Shown piece by piece: positions 8,534-17,667 of a DNA stretch of 64,000 bases. This DNA comes from Starkeya sp. ORNL1. Its GTDB lineage: Bacteria > Pseudomonadota > Alphaproteobacteria > Rhizobiales > Xanthobacteraceae. The DNA lies in NCBI RefSeq assembly GCF_012971745.1, contig NZ_CP048834.1:4154001-4218000 (forward strand), read 5' to 3'. Below the pieces are notes generated by a model, which was given only the letters and a program-made list of their open reading frames with translations, searched no databases and was not told the DNA's origin. Position 1 is the stretch's first letter. Every line of letters starts with the position of its first letter. The position numbers and the translations under genes were made by a program.

Positions 8534-11302
8534 GTGTTCCACCAGGGCTCCCCCTCGTTGCTCAATTCAGTCAAACCGCCTGTCCTCGTTTCGGTGATCG
8601 TTCCGACGCTGAACGAGGTGGACAATATCGACCTGGTGCTGGCTGCTATCGTGGCGGAAGCCGACAGCGGCGTTGAGTTCGAAATTCTCGTGGCCGACGG
8701 CGGCTCGACCGACGGAACCATCGAGCGGGTGCGCGAGTGGGAGCGGGCGGCCAATGTCCGCCTCGTGCCCAGTTCCGGCAATGGCGGCCTGGCCGGCGAT
8801 GTGCTGACTGCGGCCAAGGCGGCCACCGCGGATGTCGTCGTCGTCATGGATGCCGACCTCAGCCACCCACCGGCTCGGATCCGGGCTGTCGTCCAGCCTA
8901 TTATCGACGGCACCAGCGATATGGCGGTCGGCAGCCGCTACGTCGATGGCGGTGCCACTCCGGACTGGCCGTGGCGGCGGCGGCTCTTGTCGCGTCTCGG
9001 CGGATTGCTCGCCTGGCCGCTGACGGAATTGAAGGATCCGATGTCGGGCTTCTTCGCCGTGCGCAGGGAGCGCCTCCTGGAGATCGACCCGAAGGCCGCC
9101 GGCTTCAAGATCGGCCTGGAAGTCATCGCTCGTGGCGGCGGCTGGCTTCGTGTGAAGGAAGTTCCGATCGTCTTCCGCGACCGAATCCACGGACAGTCGA
9201 AAATCGGCATGGGCCAGATGGTCGCCTATATACGCCGCCTGCTGGTCCTCGCCGGCGGAGCCGTTTCCGTGGCAGGCGCCGCGCGGTTCGCCGTCGTGGG
9301 TCTGATCGGCATGCTGGTCGACCTGATCGCGTTCCAGACCTTCTTCGGCCTGGGAGCGCCGCTGCTTACGGCCCATGTCGGCAGCTTCACCATCGCCACG
9401 ATTTCCAATTATTTCCTGAATTCCCGATGGGCGTTCCGATCTTCATCGGGCACCGGATGGGTGGCCTCGCGGGAGTATTACACACGCTTCCTGACGGTGT
9501 GCTTCCTGGCGCTCGCCATTCGTGGTGGCGTGCTCGCCGGGGCGACGGCCGTCTTCGACTTGACCCCGCAGATTGCCATCCTGTTCGCCATCGGGGCGGC
9601 GGCAATCGTGAGCTATCTCGGCTACGCCTTCTTTGTCTTCCCGTCCGCCAACCCGCGCGTGCCGTATGATATCCGCTGGCGCGTGGCGGCCATCGGCGTG
9701 GTCGGCTATGTCGTGGTGCTCAGGCTGCTGTTTCTGGGCCTGCCGGACCTCATCCCCGAGGAATCCTATTACTGGAATTACGCGCAGCATCTGGACATCG
9801 GCTATCTTGATCACCCGCCAATGGTTGCGTGGTTGATCTGGGCGGGCAGCAGGCTGTTCGGCGATAATGAGTTCGGCGTCCGCATCGGCGCGTATGTGTG
9901 CTGGTTCGCAACGGCGTACTTCAATTTCCAGCTGGCGCGAAACCTCTTCGGCAAATCGGCGGCTTTCGTCAGCCTGCTTCTCGTGGCGGCATTGCCGTTC
10001 TACTTCGTGACCGGGCTGCTCATCACCCCGGATGCGCCGCTGACCGCAGCCTGGGCCGGAACCCTGTATTTTCTCGAGCGGGCACTGCTCGCAGGCAAGC
10101 CCCGCGCGTGGTGGGGCGTGGGCGTCTGCATCGGCCTCGGCATGCTGTCGAAATACACGATAGCCCTGCTCGGTCCCGCCACCCTCATCTTCATGCTGAT
10201 CGACGTCCGGGCTCGGAAATGGCTGGCGCGCCCGGGACCTTACCTCGCGGCGGTGATCGGCCTCGTGATTTTCTCACCCGTCATCTACTGGAACTACCAG
10301 AACGACTGGGCATCCTTTGCCTTCCAGGGCACGCGGCGACTTGAAACCGATTTTCAGTTTTCGCTTCCCATGTTGATCGCCTGCGCGGCGCTGCTCCTCT
10401 CGCCGCTTGGACTAGCCGCAGCCGTGATGGCCCTGGCGGCGAAAGGACGGAGGCGGCGCCCGAGCGAACTGGCGTCCGACGACCGCCGATCGTCCCGCTT
10501 CATGATGGTCTACACTCTGGTACCATTGTCGGTCTTCGTGGTGTTCAGCCTCGACCACAGCGTCAAGTTGAACTGGACCGGCCCATTGTGGCTCGCCACG
10601 CTTCCGGCGATCGCGGCCGCCATCCTCGCCATCGTGAAGCAATCAACCAAATTCGATATCGTCGCTCGCCAGCTCTGGACGCCGGGCCTTGCCTCCATCC
10701 TGGTGATATACGGGCTGGCGCTGAACTACCTGGTGTTCGGCTTGCCAGGCCTCGGCTATGTCGCGAAAGTTCCGGTGGCGTGGCGTGAATTCGGCCGTGA
10801 GGCGGGATCCATTGCTCGCGATGTCGAGCAGGCGACCGGCGAGAGGCCGGTGCTGCTGGGCCTGGATACCTATCACATCACCAGCCAGCTCGCTTTCTAT
10901 AGCGAGGATGCCGGCGAGGGCGCCAAGGATGCTGTCGGGCGCGGCATTCTCGGCCACGCCAACAGCTTGATGTACGATTTCTGGTTCCATCCTGAGTCTC
11001 TACAGGGTCGGCCAGTCATTATATTCGCCTTGAAGAAATATCAGATCGACGATTCCAAGTTTGCCGCCCAATTCCGCTTGCTGGGAGAGCCTGTCGAGCG
11101 TGTCATCACCAAGAAGGGTCGACCCGCAGGACGCTTTTATTACCGTGTCGGCTATGAGTTTCGCGGTGGCGGCAGCGGTCCCGCAGCCCCGCAGGAACCG
11201 GACGTGAAGCCGGCGCCCCATATGCAGCCCCCGGTCCGGCCTGTACCTCCGCTCCATGAGGCCAAGGGCGGACACGATGAGCAGCAAGGCTCGTTGTGGT
11301 GA
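8534..11302 (+). CDS. Three-domain glycosyltransferase: GT2 - GtrA - PMT/ArnT-like
   Basis: This 922-residue protein joins three normally separate parts. About residues 15-240 are a GT2 dolichyl-phosphate-sugar synthase-like domain with DGGSTDGT (D55) and the metal-binding DAD at 106-108. About 250-370 form a GtrA-like four-helix flippase domain. About 400-850 form a PMT/ArnT (GT39/GT83-like) multispanning transferase with EESYYWNYAQ and LDHPPMVAW. One chain could therefore charge a lipid carrier, flip it and transfer the sugar on the periplasmic side. The C-terminus is Pro-rich. A PmrAB-like two-component system lies downstream on the other strand. Start GTG 8534 is uncertain; a TTG some 24 bases later is possible. 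Confidence 0.88.
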   Translation: MFHQGSPSLLNSVKPPVLVSVIVPTLNEVDNIDLVLAAIVAEADSGVEFEILVADGGSTDGTIERVREWERAANVRLVPSSGNGGLAGDVLTAAKAATADVVVVMDADLSHPPARIRAVVQPIIDGTSDMAVGSRYVDGGATPDWPWRRRLLSRLGGLLAWPLTELKDPMSGFFAVRRERLLEIDPKAAGFKIGLEVIARGGGWLRVKEVPIVFRDRIHGQSKIGMGQMVAYIRRLLVLAGGAVSVAGAARFAVVGLIGMLVDLIAFQTFFGLGAPLLTAHVGSFTIATISNYFLNSRWAFRSSSGTGWVASREYYTRFLTVCFLALAIRGGVLAGATAVFDLTPQIAILFAIGAAAIVSYLGYAFFVFPSANPRVPYDIRWRVAAIGVVGYVVVLRLLFLGLPDLIPEESYYWNYAQHLDIGYLDHPPMVAWLIWAGSRLFGDNEFGVRIGAYVCWFATAYFNFQLARNLFGKSAAFVSLLLVAALPFYFVTGLLITPDAPLTAAWAGTLYFLERALLAGKPRAWWGVGVCIGLGMLSKYTIALLGPATLIFMLIDVRARKWLARPGPYLAAVIGLVIFSPVIYWNYQNDWASFAFQGTRRLETDFQFSLPMLIACAALLLSPLGLAAAVMALAAKGRRRRPSELASDDRRSSRFMMVYTLVPLSVFVVFSLDHSVKLNWTGPLWLATLPAIAAAILAIVKQSTKFDIVARQLWTPGLASILVIYGLALNYLVFGLPGLGYVAKVPVAWREFGREAGSIARDVEQATGERPVLLGLDTYHITSQLAFYSEDAGEGAKDAVGRGILGHANSLMYDFWFHPESLQGRPVIIFALKKYQIDDSKFAAQFRLLGEPVERVITKKGRPAGRFYYRVGYEFRGGGSGPAAPQEPDVKPAPHMQPPVRPVPPLHEAKGGHDEQQGSLW

Positions 11303-11349
11303 GGGCGACGCGTGGCGACTACGGCGCCGGCGATACGACAAGAAAGTGC

Positions 11350-11418
11350 TCTAGATTCAGTAGACTGGAGCAATTCCTCTTCGATCAGATGATTCCATCT
11401 GATCGGGAAATGCTCTAG
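11350..11418. repeat. Intergenic palindromic element interrupted by the IS
   Basis: The stretch contains a perfect 9-bp inverted repeat (GATCAGATG at 11383-11391, CATCTGATC at 11396-11404) with flanks of the form AGAGCATTTCCC and GGAATTGCTCC when read on the minus strand. This is the layout of a palindromic intergenic repeat widespread in Rhizobiales. It could serve as terminator for both the glycosyltransferase gene and, before the IS arrived, the histidine kinase gene. Confidence 0.6.
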
Positions 11419-12255
11419 GTCACATACCCATAAAGGGATTCCCTGCGGCTCGGTGTTCTGATTCATTGATCTCAGCCTTGGAGGTTGAGATGGCGCGATT
11501 TGACCTGACGGATTTCGAGTGGTCGGTGATCGAGCCACTTCTGCCGACGAAGGTGCGCGGGGTTGCACGCGTGGATGACCGTCGCGTTCTGAACGGCATC
11601 TTCTGGCGCCTGCGCACCGGGGCGCCATGGGCCGATATCCCTTCGCGCTATGGCCCTCATACGACCTGCGTGAACCGCTTCAACCGGTGGCGCAAGGCCG
11701 GCCACTGGGCGCGCATTCTGAAAGCCGTATCAGCTGCTTACGATGGCGATATCCAGATGATCGACGCCTCGTCGATCCGCGTTCACCAGCATGCCGCCAA
11801 CGGCCAAAAAAAGACGAGCGATCCCGTTGCATGGGTCGCTCGCGCGGCGGCCTGACCACCAAGATCCACGCGCTCGTCGACGCCGAAGGCCGCCCGATCC
11901 GCCTGAAGCTCACCGAGGGCCAAGCTCACGACGGGCGCTCGGCCACCGACATGCTGGACGCGGTCGAGCCGGGAAACATCCTTCTCGCCGACAGGGCCTA
12001 TGACAGCGACGCCTTGCGAGACGAGATGGCTGGGCGCGGCGCATGGGCCAATGTTCGCGCCATGCCCAACAGGGTCAAAACCCTCGCCTTCAACGCCTGG
12101 CTCTACCGCCAACGCAACGCTGTCGAGCGCTTCTTCAACAAACTCAAACACTTCAGGGCCGTCGCCACCCGCTACGACAAGCGAGACGACAATTTCCTCG
12201 CCTCAATCCAGCTCGCTTCAATTCGCATCTGGCTGCGAAGTTATGAGTCGGTCAC
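11419..12255 (+). mobile_element. IS5-family insertion sequence (IS427-like), 837 bp
   Basis: The element is bounded by imperfect inverted repeats (left GTCACATACCCATAAA, right complement GTGACCGACTCATAAC). It is flanked by a 4-bp direct repeat CTAG at 11415-11418 and 12256-12259. CTAG-type target duplications and a transposase split over two frames are typical of the IS427 group of IS5. Both ends and both transposase frames look intact, so the copy may be active. Confidence 0.88.
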
Positions 12256-12259
12256 CTAG
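11490..12259 (+). CDS. IS5-family DDE transposase made by -1 frameshift (orfA/orfB)
   Basis: orfA starts at ATG 11490 after GGAGGTTGAG and begins MARFDLTDFEWSVIEPLLP, the classic IS5 N-terminus; its frame ends at 11855. orfB is in the -1 frame and continues from the A7 run at 11806-11812 to the stop at 12259. Slippage there reads GQKK-DERSRCMGRSRGG, restoring a continuous transposase. Catalytic residues appear as the D in QMIDASS (orfA part), the D in LLADRAYDSD and the E in NAVERFF. The stop codon TAG lies in the target-site duplication just outside the right end. Function: cut-and-paste transposition of this element. Confidence 0.85.
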
Positions 12260-13680
12260 GCTCGCCAACTGGCGGGAAATTCTATGGCTGCCGAATGCTG
12301 GGAGCTTTCGACGCTCCGCGGACTCGTTGGCAGATATACTTGGATGCGCGTAGTCGACGCATCGGGCACAAACGAGGCCTCGCCATTATGGTTGCGCGCG
12401 ACCTGCCGGACGATGGCGAGACCGAGACCGGTCCCGCTTGAGGCGGGGTTGCCTTTACGGAAACGTGTGAAGAGCTCGTCGTCGCTCACCGCCGCGCCCT
12501 CGTCCGCAACCTCGATCACGAAGCCATGTGACGGCGTCACCACGGGTTTTACACTGACGCTGATCGCGCCACGCCCGTGAAATAGTGCATTTTCGATGAG
12601 GTTGCGGACCATGTCGCGCAGATCGTCCGGCTGACCGCGCACACGAGCATTGCTGGGCTCGTGAATATTGATGGCGCGTCCCATTTCTTCCGCCAGTGGT
12701 AGAACCGCCGCCGCCGCCTCGCGGACGATGCGCGACAGGTTGATGAGCGCCAGGCCCGTCGTATCGGCATCACCTCCAGCGCTTTCCTTGCGTGCCAGGT
12801 CAAGGAGTTGGTTGACGAGCCGGTTCAGCGTATCGACTTCGCGCTCCAGGGCCGGCCAGTCCATTCTGCCCTGGAGTCTGGACTGCTGCAGTCGCAGGCT
12901 CAAAACCGCCAAGGGTGTTCGAAGCTCATGGGCCGCGTCGGCTGTCAGCCGCTTTTCTATGGCATAGGCTTTCGCCAATCGCTCGACAGCTCCGTTCGTG
13001 GCATCGGCCAATGGCCGGATCTCGGCTGGAAGCGACTCGGTGTCGATGCGAGCGGATGCGTTCGCCGGGCCGATTGCCATGGCCTGATCGGTGGCGCGCG
13101 CCACGGGGCGCAAGCTCCACTCCGTGATCAACCAGATGATCAGCAAGGAGAACAGCACGAACGGCACCAGGACGGCGAAAAATCCCTCCAGCCCCTCTTC
13201 GATAAGCGTGAAGGCAAGCGCATCCCCGTCCGGCCTACTGCGCCCCACGACGAGCGTATGATCGTGCGCGACGCGAACCCCAAGTGTCGCGATGTGATCA
13301 GGTTCCGCATCGATGAATCTAAGATTGCCAAGCTTGCCCGATGCCGGAGCGTCGATCAGCGGAAGATCTACGGACAGGTTCGGGGAGCGGGCAACGACCT
13401 TCTGCTCTTTGTCATAGAGCGAATAGAATGATGTGGAGTTCGCTCCGGTGTATAACTGAGCCAGATTGCCCGGGAGTGAGAATGTAATGTCACCGTCATT
13501 CGAAACGGTCAGCGCGGCAAGCAATTCACGAGCTTGACTTTGGAGCGTTCGCTCCTCGAGATGCTGGCCGACCGCGTAGGCTTCAAAATAATAATACACC
13601 ATGGCCCCGCCGAGGCCGAGCAGGAAAGTAAGCGACATAGCCGCAACCAGGCGGCGGCGGAGGCTATATTCACGCTTCAC
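12256..13680 (-). CDS. Sensor histidine kinase, PmrB/QseC/TctE type
   Basis: This is a 474-residue inner-membrane kinase. Start GTG 13680 overlaps the regulator gene by 11 bp and is preceded by TTGGAAAA. There is a membrane helix near residues 12-30, a periplasmic sensor of about 130 residues, a second helix near 165-187, then HAMP. The HisKA has phospho-acceptor H251 in AAHELRTP, and the HATPase has LIENALFHG and GTGLGLAIV. The stop codon TAG is part of the CTAG target of the adjacent IS. The pre-insertion sequence would have had the same stop, so the protein is not truncated. It pairs with the response regulator directly upstream. Confidence 0.92.
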   Translation of the reverse strand: MKREYSLRRRLVAAMSLTFLLGLGGAMVYYYFEAYAVGQHLEERTLQSQARELLAALTVSNDGDITFSLPGNLAQLYTGANSTSFYSLYDKEQKVVARSPNLSVDLPLIDAPASGKLGNLRFIDAEPDHIATLGVRVAHDHTLVVGRSRPDGDALAFTLIEEGLEGFFAVLVPFVLFSLLIIWLITEWSLRPVARATDQAMAIGPANASARIDTESLPAEIRPLADATNGAVERLAKAYAIEKRLTADAAHELRTPLAVLSLRLQQSRLQGRMDWPALEREVDTLNRLVNQLLDLARKESAGGDADTTGLALINLSRIVREAAAAVLPLAEEMGRAINIHEPSNARVRGQPDDLRDMVRNLIENALFHGRGAISVSVKPVVTPSHGFVIEVADEGAAVSDDELFTRFRKGNPASSGTGLGLAIVRQVARNHNGEASFVPDASTTRIQVYLPTSPRSVESSQHSAAIEFPASWRA

Positions 13681-14359
13681 CGGTATTTTCCAACACAATA
13701 CGGTAGCCGATGCCGCGAACCGTGTTGATGCTGACGCTGGCATCCGCGGCCGCGAGTTTTCTACGCAGCCTCGAAACCGTCGCTTCGATGGCGTTGCTAC
13801 TCACTTCTTTATCCAGCGAATACAGGCGATCTTCGAGGGCGTCCTTGACTACGATCCTTCCTGCCGCGCGCAAGAGTTCCTCCAGCAGCGCCAATTCGCG
13901 GCGTGTCAGCTCGATGGCGACGCCTTCGACGAACACCTGGCGTGAACGGGGATCCAGCATCAGGCGGCCGAAAGAATTCGTGGTGGACCCGCGTTGCCCC
14001 GGGCGCCGGAGCACGGCACGCAACCTCGCCTCCAGTTCCCCCAGTTCGAACGGCTTGAGGATATAATCGTCGGCACCGGAATTGAGACCCAGCAGGCGGC
14101 TCTCGAGGCCGTCGCGCGCCGTGACGATCAGCGCCGGCAACCGTCCGCCGGTCTGGGCGTGCACCTGTCTCAGCACCTCCATGCCGTCAATATCCGGGAG
14201 CCCCAGGTCGAGCACAATGGCGTCGTAACTTATCGTGGCGACTGCGGAGAGGGCCTCATCGCCCGTCTTCACGGCGTCGACTACGAATCCGCACTGGGTC
14301 AGGTGATCGGCGACGATCTCCCGCATCGCCGCATTGTCTTCAAGCAGTAGTATCTTCAT
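13670..14359 (-). CDS. OmpR/PmrA-family response regulator
   Basis: This is a 229-residue regulator. Residues 1-115 are a receiver domain with the acidic pocket ED at 7-8, phospho-acceptor D51 in LDLGLPDIDG and K at the KPF motif. Residues 125-222 are a winged-helix DNA-binding domain (ELTRRELALLEELL ... VSRLRRKL ... TVRGIGYRI). It is translationally coupled to the kinase gene, whose start overlaps its end. Resemblance to PmrA/QseB and the nearby ArnT-like enzyme suggest control of envelope modification. That target is inference. Confidence 0.93.
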   Translation of the reverse strand: MKILLLEDNAAMREIVADHLTQCGFVVDAVKTGDEALSAVATISYDAIVLDLGLPDIDGMEVLRQVHAQTGGRLPALIVTARDGLESRLLGLNSGADDYILKPFELGELEARLRAVLRRPGQRGSTTNSFGRLMLDPRSRQVFVEGVAIELTRRELALLEELLRAAGRIVVKDALEDRLYSLDKEVSSNAIEATVSRLRRKLAAADASVSINTVRGIGYRIVLENTGEA

Positions 14360-14687
14360 GCGGGGGCTTCTTCCCTGCCGGGCATTGTAGCCCGGATCGG
14401 CAATATTAGCCGGTTCAGATCAAAGCTCATACCCTCGCGCCCCGCATCCTGACGCCAGCTCGAGCCCGAGCAGCTCGTGCCGGTCAAATGCGGAACCGGA
14501 TACTGTGCAGATCGATGAAACGGCCGTTCCGGCCCCAAAGTAAGGCTGCGCGCGCGCTGACATTCGGTGTCGCGCGGACCGCCACATGGTGGCGATACAC
14601 ACACCGGATGAACTGGTAGTGGCTTCTGTTGCGGGCCAGACGGTCGTGCGGCTCCACATCCTGCTCGGGCCGGCGCCCCGTTTGCAG
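14360..14687. other. Intergenic region, no gene seen
   Basis: These 328 bases separate the response regulator start from the end of the ELM1-family gene. They must contain the promoter for the two-component operon. I found no convincing reading frame, RNA gene or repeat. Confidence 0.4.
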
Positions 14688-15638
14688 CTATTCCTGGCCG
14701 AGACGGGCGCGGCGGGCTCGCAGGCGTTGGTCGATGATGCCCACTATCCTCTCGGTCTCGCGCGGCGGCTCGTAGTCATAAGCATCCAGGCGACCTTCGA
14801 ATGGCCTCGTCAGCCGCAGGGTCTGCTGAAGGTCGCGGTGGTAAAACTCGAATACCTCCAGCCGCTCACCGGGAATGTGGGTGACGTCGAGCGCGTAGAC
14901 CGGCCGCCCGGTCGACAGCGCCTCGCAGGGCATGGTGACGGAATCCTTGGCGATCAGGAATGCATCCGCGGCGGCAAGATAATCCAGATACGGGTTCTCG
15001 CTGACCCGATCCCACACCACCACCTTGCGCGAGCGCAGCTTGCCGAGCGCCTCCAGCGTTTTGTCGTTGGAGCGGCGGGAAACCGATATCACCACCGACC
15101 AGCCCTGATGCACCAGTTCGTCCACCGCCGCGGCAATGATCCGATGCGAAGCGGCATCGTAGGCATAGGCCCCGTTCGACCCGCCGATGAGCACCGTGAC
15201 CAGCCTCTCGCCGTCCGGCGCATAGATCCGCCGCGCAGCGGGACGCCGGCTCGCCCAGAAGTCCGCGCTGAACCGATGCGGCACGCCGAGCATCCGATGA
15301 TAATCTTCCCGGTCATCGAACTCCGGCCGCCATCCGTGACGGGAGACGAAGACGATGTCGTACCCCTCGATTCGCGGCCGCTGCAGATGAACGGCAAGGG
15401 GCGCGTCGCCATAGCTGCGCTTCATCTTGATGACGCGCTTCTCGGCGCGGAAGCCGCAGGAGACGATGAAATCGGGCTTGCATTCGGACCGTCGGAAGAT
15501 CGGCGGATCGAGAAGCCTGAGAATGCCCCTGCGAGGAATGACCATCTTCTCAGCAGGAGAGGAATCAAAGTGCCTCGCGACCGCCACGCATTGCGAGAGG
15601 GTCCCAATTTTTGGTTCGCTCACAATCCAGGCGTTCAT
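14688..15638 (-). CDS. ELM1/GtrOC1-family putative glycosyltransferase
   Basis: This 316-residue protein starts MNAWIVSEPKIGTLSQCVAVA, matching the bacterial family annotated as mitochondrial fission ELM1 (DUF1022), which has a GT-B-like architecture. Family signatures visible are PDFIVSCGFRAE, LIGGSNGAY in the middle and CEALSTGRPVYALDV near the C-terminus, where a nucleotide-sugar site would be. It has no signal peptide or membrane helix, so it is probably cytoplasmic at the membrane face. Bacterial members are often encoded in lipopolysaccharide regions, consistent with the neighbouring carbohydrate genes. The exact activity is undetermined. Confidence 0.8.
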   Translation of the reverse strand: MNAWIVSEPKIGTLSQCVAVARHFDSSPAEKMVIPRRGILRLLDPPIFRRSECKPDFIVSCGFRAEKRVIKMKRSYGDAPLAVHLQRPRIEGYDIVFVSRHGWRPEFDDREDYHRMLGVPHRFSADFWASRRPAARRIYAPDGERLVTVLIGGSNGAYAYDAASHRIIAAAVDELVHQGWSVVISVSRRSNDKTLEALGKLRSRKVVVWDRVSENPYLDYLAAADAFLIAKDSVTMPCEALSTGRPVYALDVTHIPGERLEVFEFYHRDLQQTLRLTRPFEGRLDAYDYEPPRETERIVGIIDQRLRARRARLGQE

Positions 15639-16383
15639 GTTTCTCGTCTTAAGCGATCATCCGGGCTGTGCGATTTGCCCGTCACCTCACACCCATAAAT
15701 GGTATGTTTTGCAGCTGCAACTTCATTTTTCCGTAACGTAAGTGTGCAGGAACGCGAGCGAGAAATCGAACAGCCGCCCTCGCTTGCCGGTAGCGACTGA
15801 TGCAATCATGAACGTATGGCTAGGTTATATACAGTAGTACTGTCCCGTTTGACTAGTAAAGCGAATGTAATTCCCTGAATATCGGCTATGTTCTGGGCCG
15901 CCCGTGATCGAAATTGCCATCAAAGCACTTGCCTACCGAGCGGTTGGGCGGCGCCTGTTGAAGGCGGGTCGTTGGTGGCGGCGGGCCATTTCTCGCGAGC
16001 GCTTGATCCCGGCCGTAGGACGAGCGGCAAGCGCGAAGGGTTGTTGACCCATTTTTGGCGGCGGGAACGCGAACGCTGCACATCGGTGGTTCAGAAATGC
16101 CTGACCTGGGGAAATTCGCTTGAATACCGGCGCCACCGCGACAGTTGCCTGGATGAATTGGAAGCCTCGCGCCTGGCAGGCGCGGATGCGCAGTGTTGGA
16201 ACTGGCTATCGCATAGCGCTATTCAACGAAAACAGGTCGATTACCCGGAAAAGGGGATCGCACGTAAGATTCCCACAAAAATTAGCTGGGATGCAGTGAT
16301 CATCAATCTTCATCACGCCAGCCCGTGGGCAGGCTTAATCGATACATGGCATTGCCCACGGCAGAGGAAGCCTCATCGAGCTA
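15639..16383. other. 745-bp region without a convincing gene
   Basis: The stretch looks more AT-rich than its surroundings (for example around 15700-15870 and 16190-16330). An open frame at 15888-16391 on the plus strand has no ribosome site, odd composition and no recognisable product, so I do not call it. A short symmetric CAGTA-GTACTG is at about 15830-15841. The region may be a scar of horizontal transfer. Confidence 0.4.
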
Positions 16384-17586
16384 TCAGCTGATCGCTCTTA
16401 TTTCAGCGAACATTGCTGAAGCGTCGTTCCTGGCGCGTCTGATGTATATTTCTACAGCCGCATCATCGGCTTCTTTCCAGCGCGAAATAACATCAAAGGC
16501 CTGTCTGGGGTCGGTGGCCAATATATGCGACATCCCGGCGTCGGCCAGCATTCCCTCGGTCTTGGATGTGTTGGATGTCAATGCGGCGAAAGGTGTGCCG
16601 GCGAGCATGGACATGCATGAGGCGTGAAAACGTCCTGCGACTACGCCTTTGGCGCGCGCGACCATGTCGAGAATTTCGGAGGACGGTCGATATCTCGTGA
16701 GATCGATGATCATATTTGCACGTCGACGCATGTGTGATTTCAGCAGCGCTTTCCGCCACGCCTTGTAGGCAACTTTTTCGGGGTGCTTGGGTGGCGCAGG
16801 CTCTGCCGTCAGGCCATTGGCCATCAGCACCAGATCTGGGCGAAGGTTTACTTCAAGAAATGGATTCCTCGCCTCGGATGTGTTCATATTCATAAAGCGG
16901 ACGTCGTCGCGCTCCAAAGCATATTCCGTTGCAATTCTACCGACCTCGGCGTTGGCATTGTCGGTTACGACGAATGTTGAGCCTGCAACGTAGGATCTGT
17001 AGTTCTTCATGACGTCGCTTGAGAGCGTCAAATCAGGCACGACGTTGACGTTCAAGCCCATGTGAGACGCGTGTCCTGCGCTCCGTGTTTCCCTTACAAA
17101 TATCAAATCGAACGATCTGCAAGCGTCCGCCGTGTCGGTGTCGTTTCTTTCAAAGACCGTGTTGATGAGGACGCTGGGAATACCCGCTGACCGGCAATAT
17201 GGCCCGACCGCCGCCAGCGCTTTTGCCTGCCTACTCGAGTCATGCAACGTACCCTCGCCGTTGACGATAACGATATCGGAATTGCGCATCGTTTCGATAA
17301 AGGCCTGATCGGTACGCCAGTCGGCATGAACAGAAGACGTCGCTGTAATTCTCATGCCCGCCCGTGCAGCGAGCGCGGCGATTTGGGCTACCACGACACG
17401 GCAACCCAGGTGCGCCTTGGTCGACGTATCGTTGATCAACACAGCCTTCCTGAATTCCATCATCGTGTTCCGCCGGCCATGCATGAGCGCGTTCTGGGAC
17501 TTCGGGTTTTCTATGTCGAGTGCCCTCGGAAAATACAACTCACGGCCCGCGAAATACGCCGGCTTGCGCAGCAAAGCTATCGACAT
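16384..17586 (-). CDS. Polysaccharide pyruvyl transferase family protein
   Basis: This is a 400-residue cytoplasmic protein of the family that adds pyruvate ketals to exopolysaccharide or cell-wall sugars. Signatures are IVNGEGTLHDSS in the N-terminal half and VAGRFHASCMSMLAGTPFAAL near the C-terminus, the conserved pyruvyl transferase pattern. I start at ATG 17586 because AGAGG sits 8 nt upstream; six extra codons further up are possible. The gene looks less GC-rich than the rest of the window and lies alone beside a long empty stretch, suggesting acquisition by transfer. The acceptor sugar is unknown. Confidence 0.85.
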   Translation of the reverse strand: MSIALLRKPAYFAGRELYFPRALDIENPKSQNALMHGRRNTMMEFRKAVLINDTSTKAHLGCRVVVAQIAALAARAGMRITATSSVHADWRTDQAFIETMRNSDIVIVNGEGTLHDSSRQAKALAAVGPYCRSAGIPSVLINTVFERNDTDTADACRSFDLIFVRETRSAGHASHMGLNVNVVPDLTLSSDVMKNYRSYVAGSTFVVTDNANAEVGRIATEYALERDDVRFMNMNTSEARNPFLEVNLRPDLVLMANGLTAEPAPPKHPEKVAYKAWRKALLKSHMRRRANMIIDLTRYRPSSEILDMVARAKGVVAGRFHASCMSMLAGTPFAALTSNTSKTEGMLADAGMSHILATDPRQAFDVISRWKEADDAAVEIYIRRARNDASAMFAEIRAIS

Positions 17587-17603
17587 GTCGAGACCTCTCG
17601 ACA

Positions 17604-17617
17604 TAGATAATTGTCTA
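17604..17617. promoter_or_regulatory. Near-palindrome in a divergent promoter
   Basis: TAGATAATTGTCTA is a 14-bp palindrome except for one mismatched pair. It sits between the pyruvyl transferase start (minus) and the pstS start (plus), which are only 81 bp apart. It could be an operator for either gene. No Pho box pattern is visible nearby. Confidence 0.3.
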
Positions 17618-17667
17618 GATCAGCGCGCGCCGACCAATGGCGGGCGAGACAAGCAAGGGAGCGAGTC

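Noticed and set aside
12256..12300. Histidine kinase truncated by the IS
   Set aside because: The stop TAG belongs to the duplicated CTAG target, so the gene would end at the same place without the IS.
15888..16391. 167-codon plus-strand frame
   Set aside because: It has no ribosome site, the composition is Trp/Arg/Cys-rich and irregular, no family pattern is visible, and it overlaps the pyruvyl transferase 3' end.
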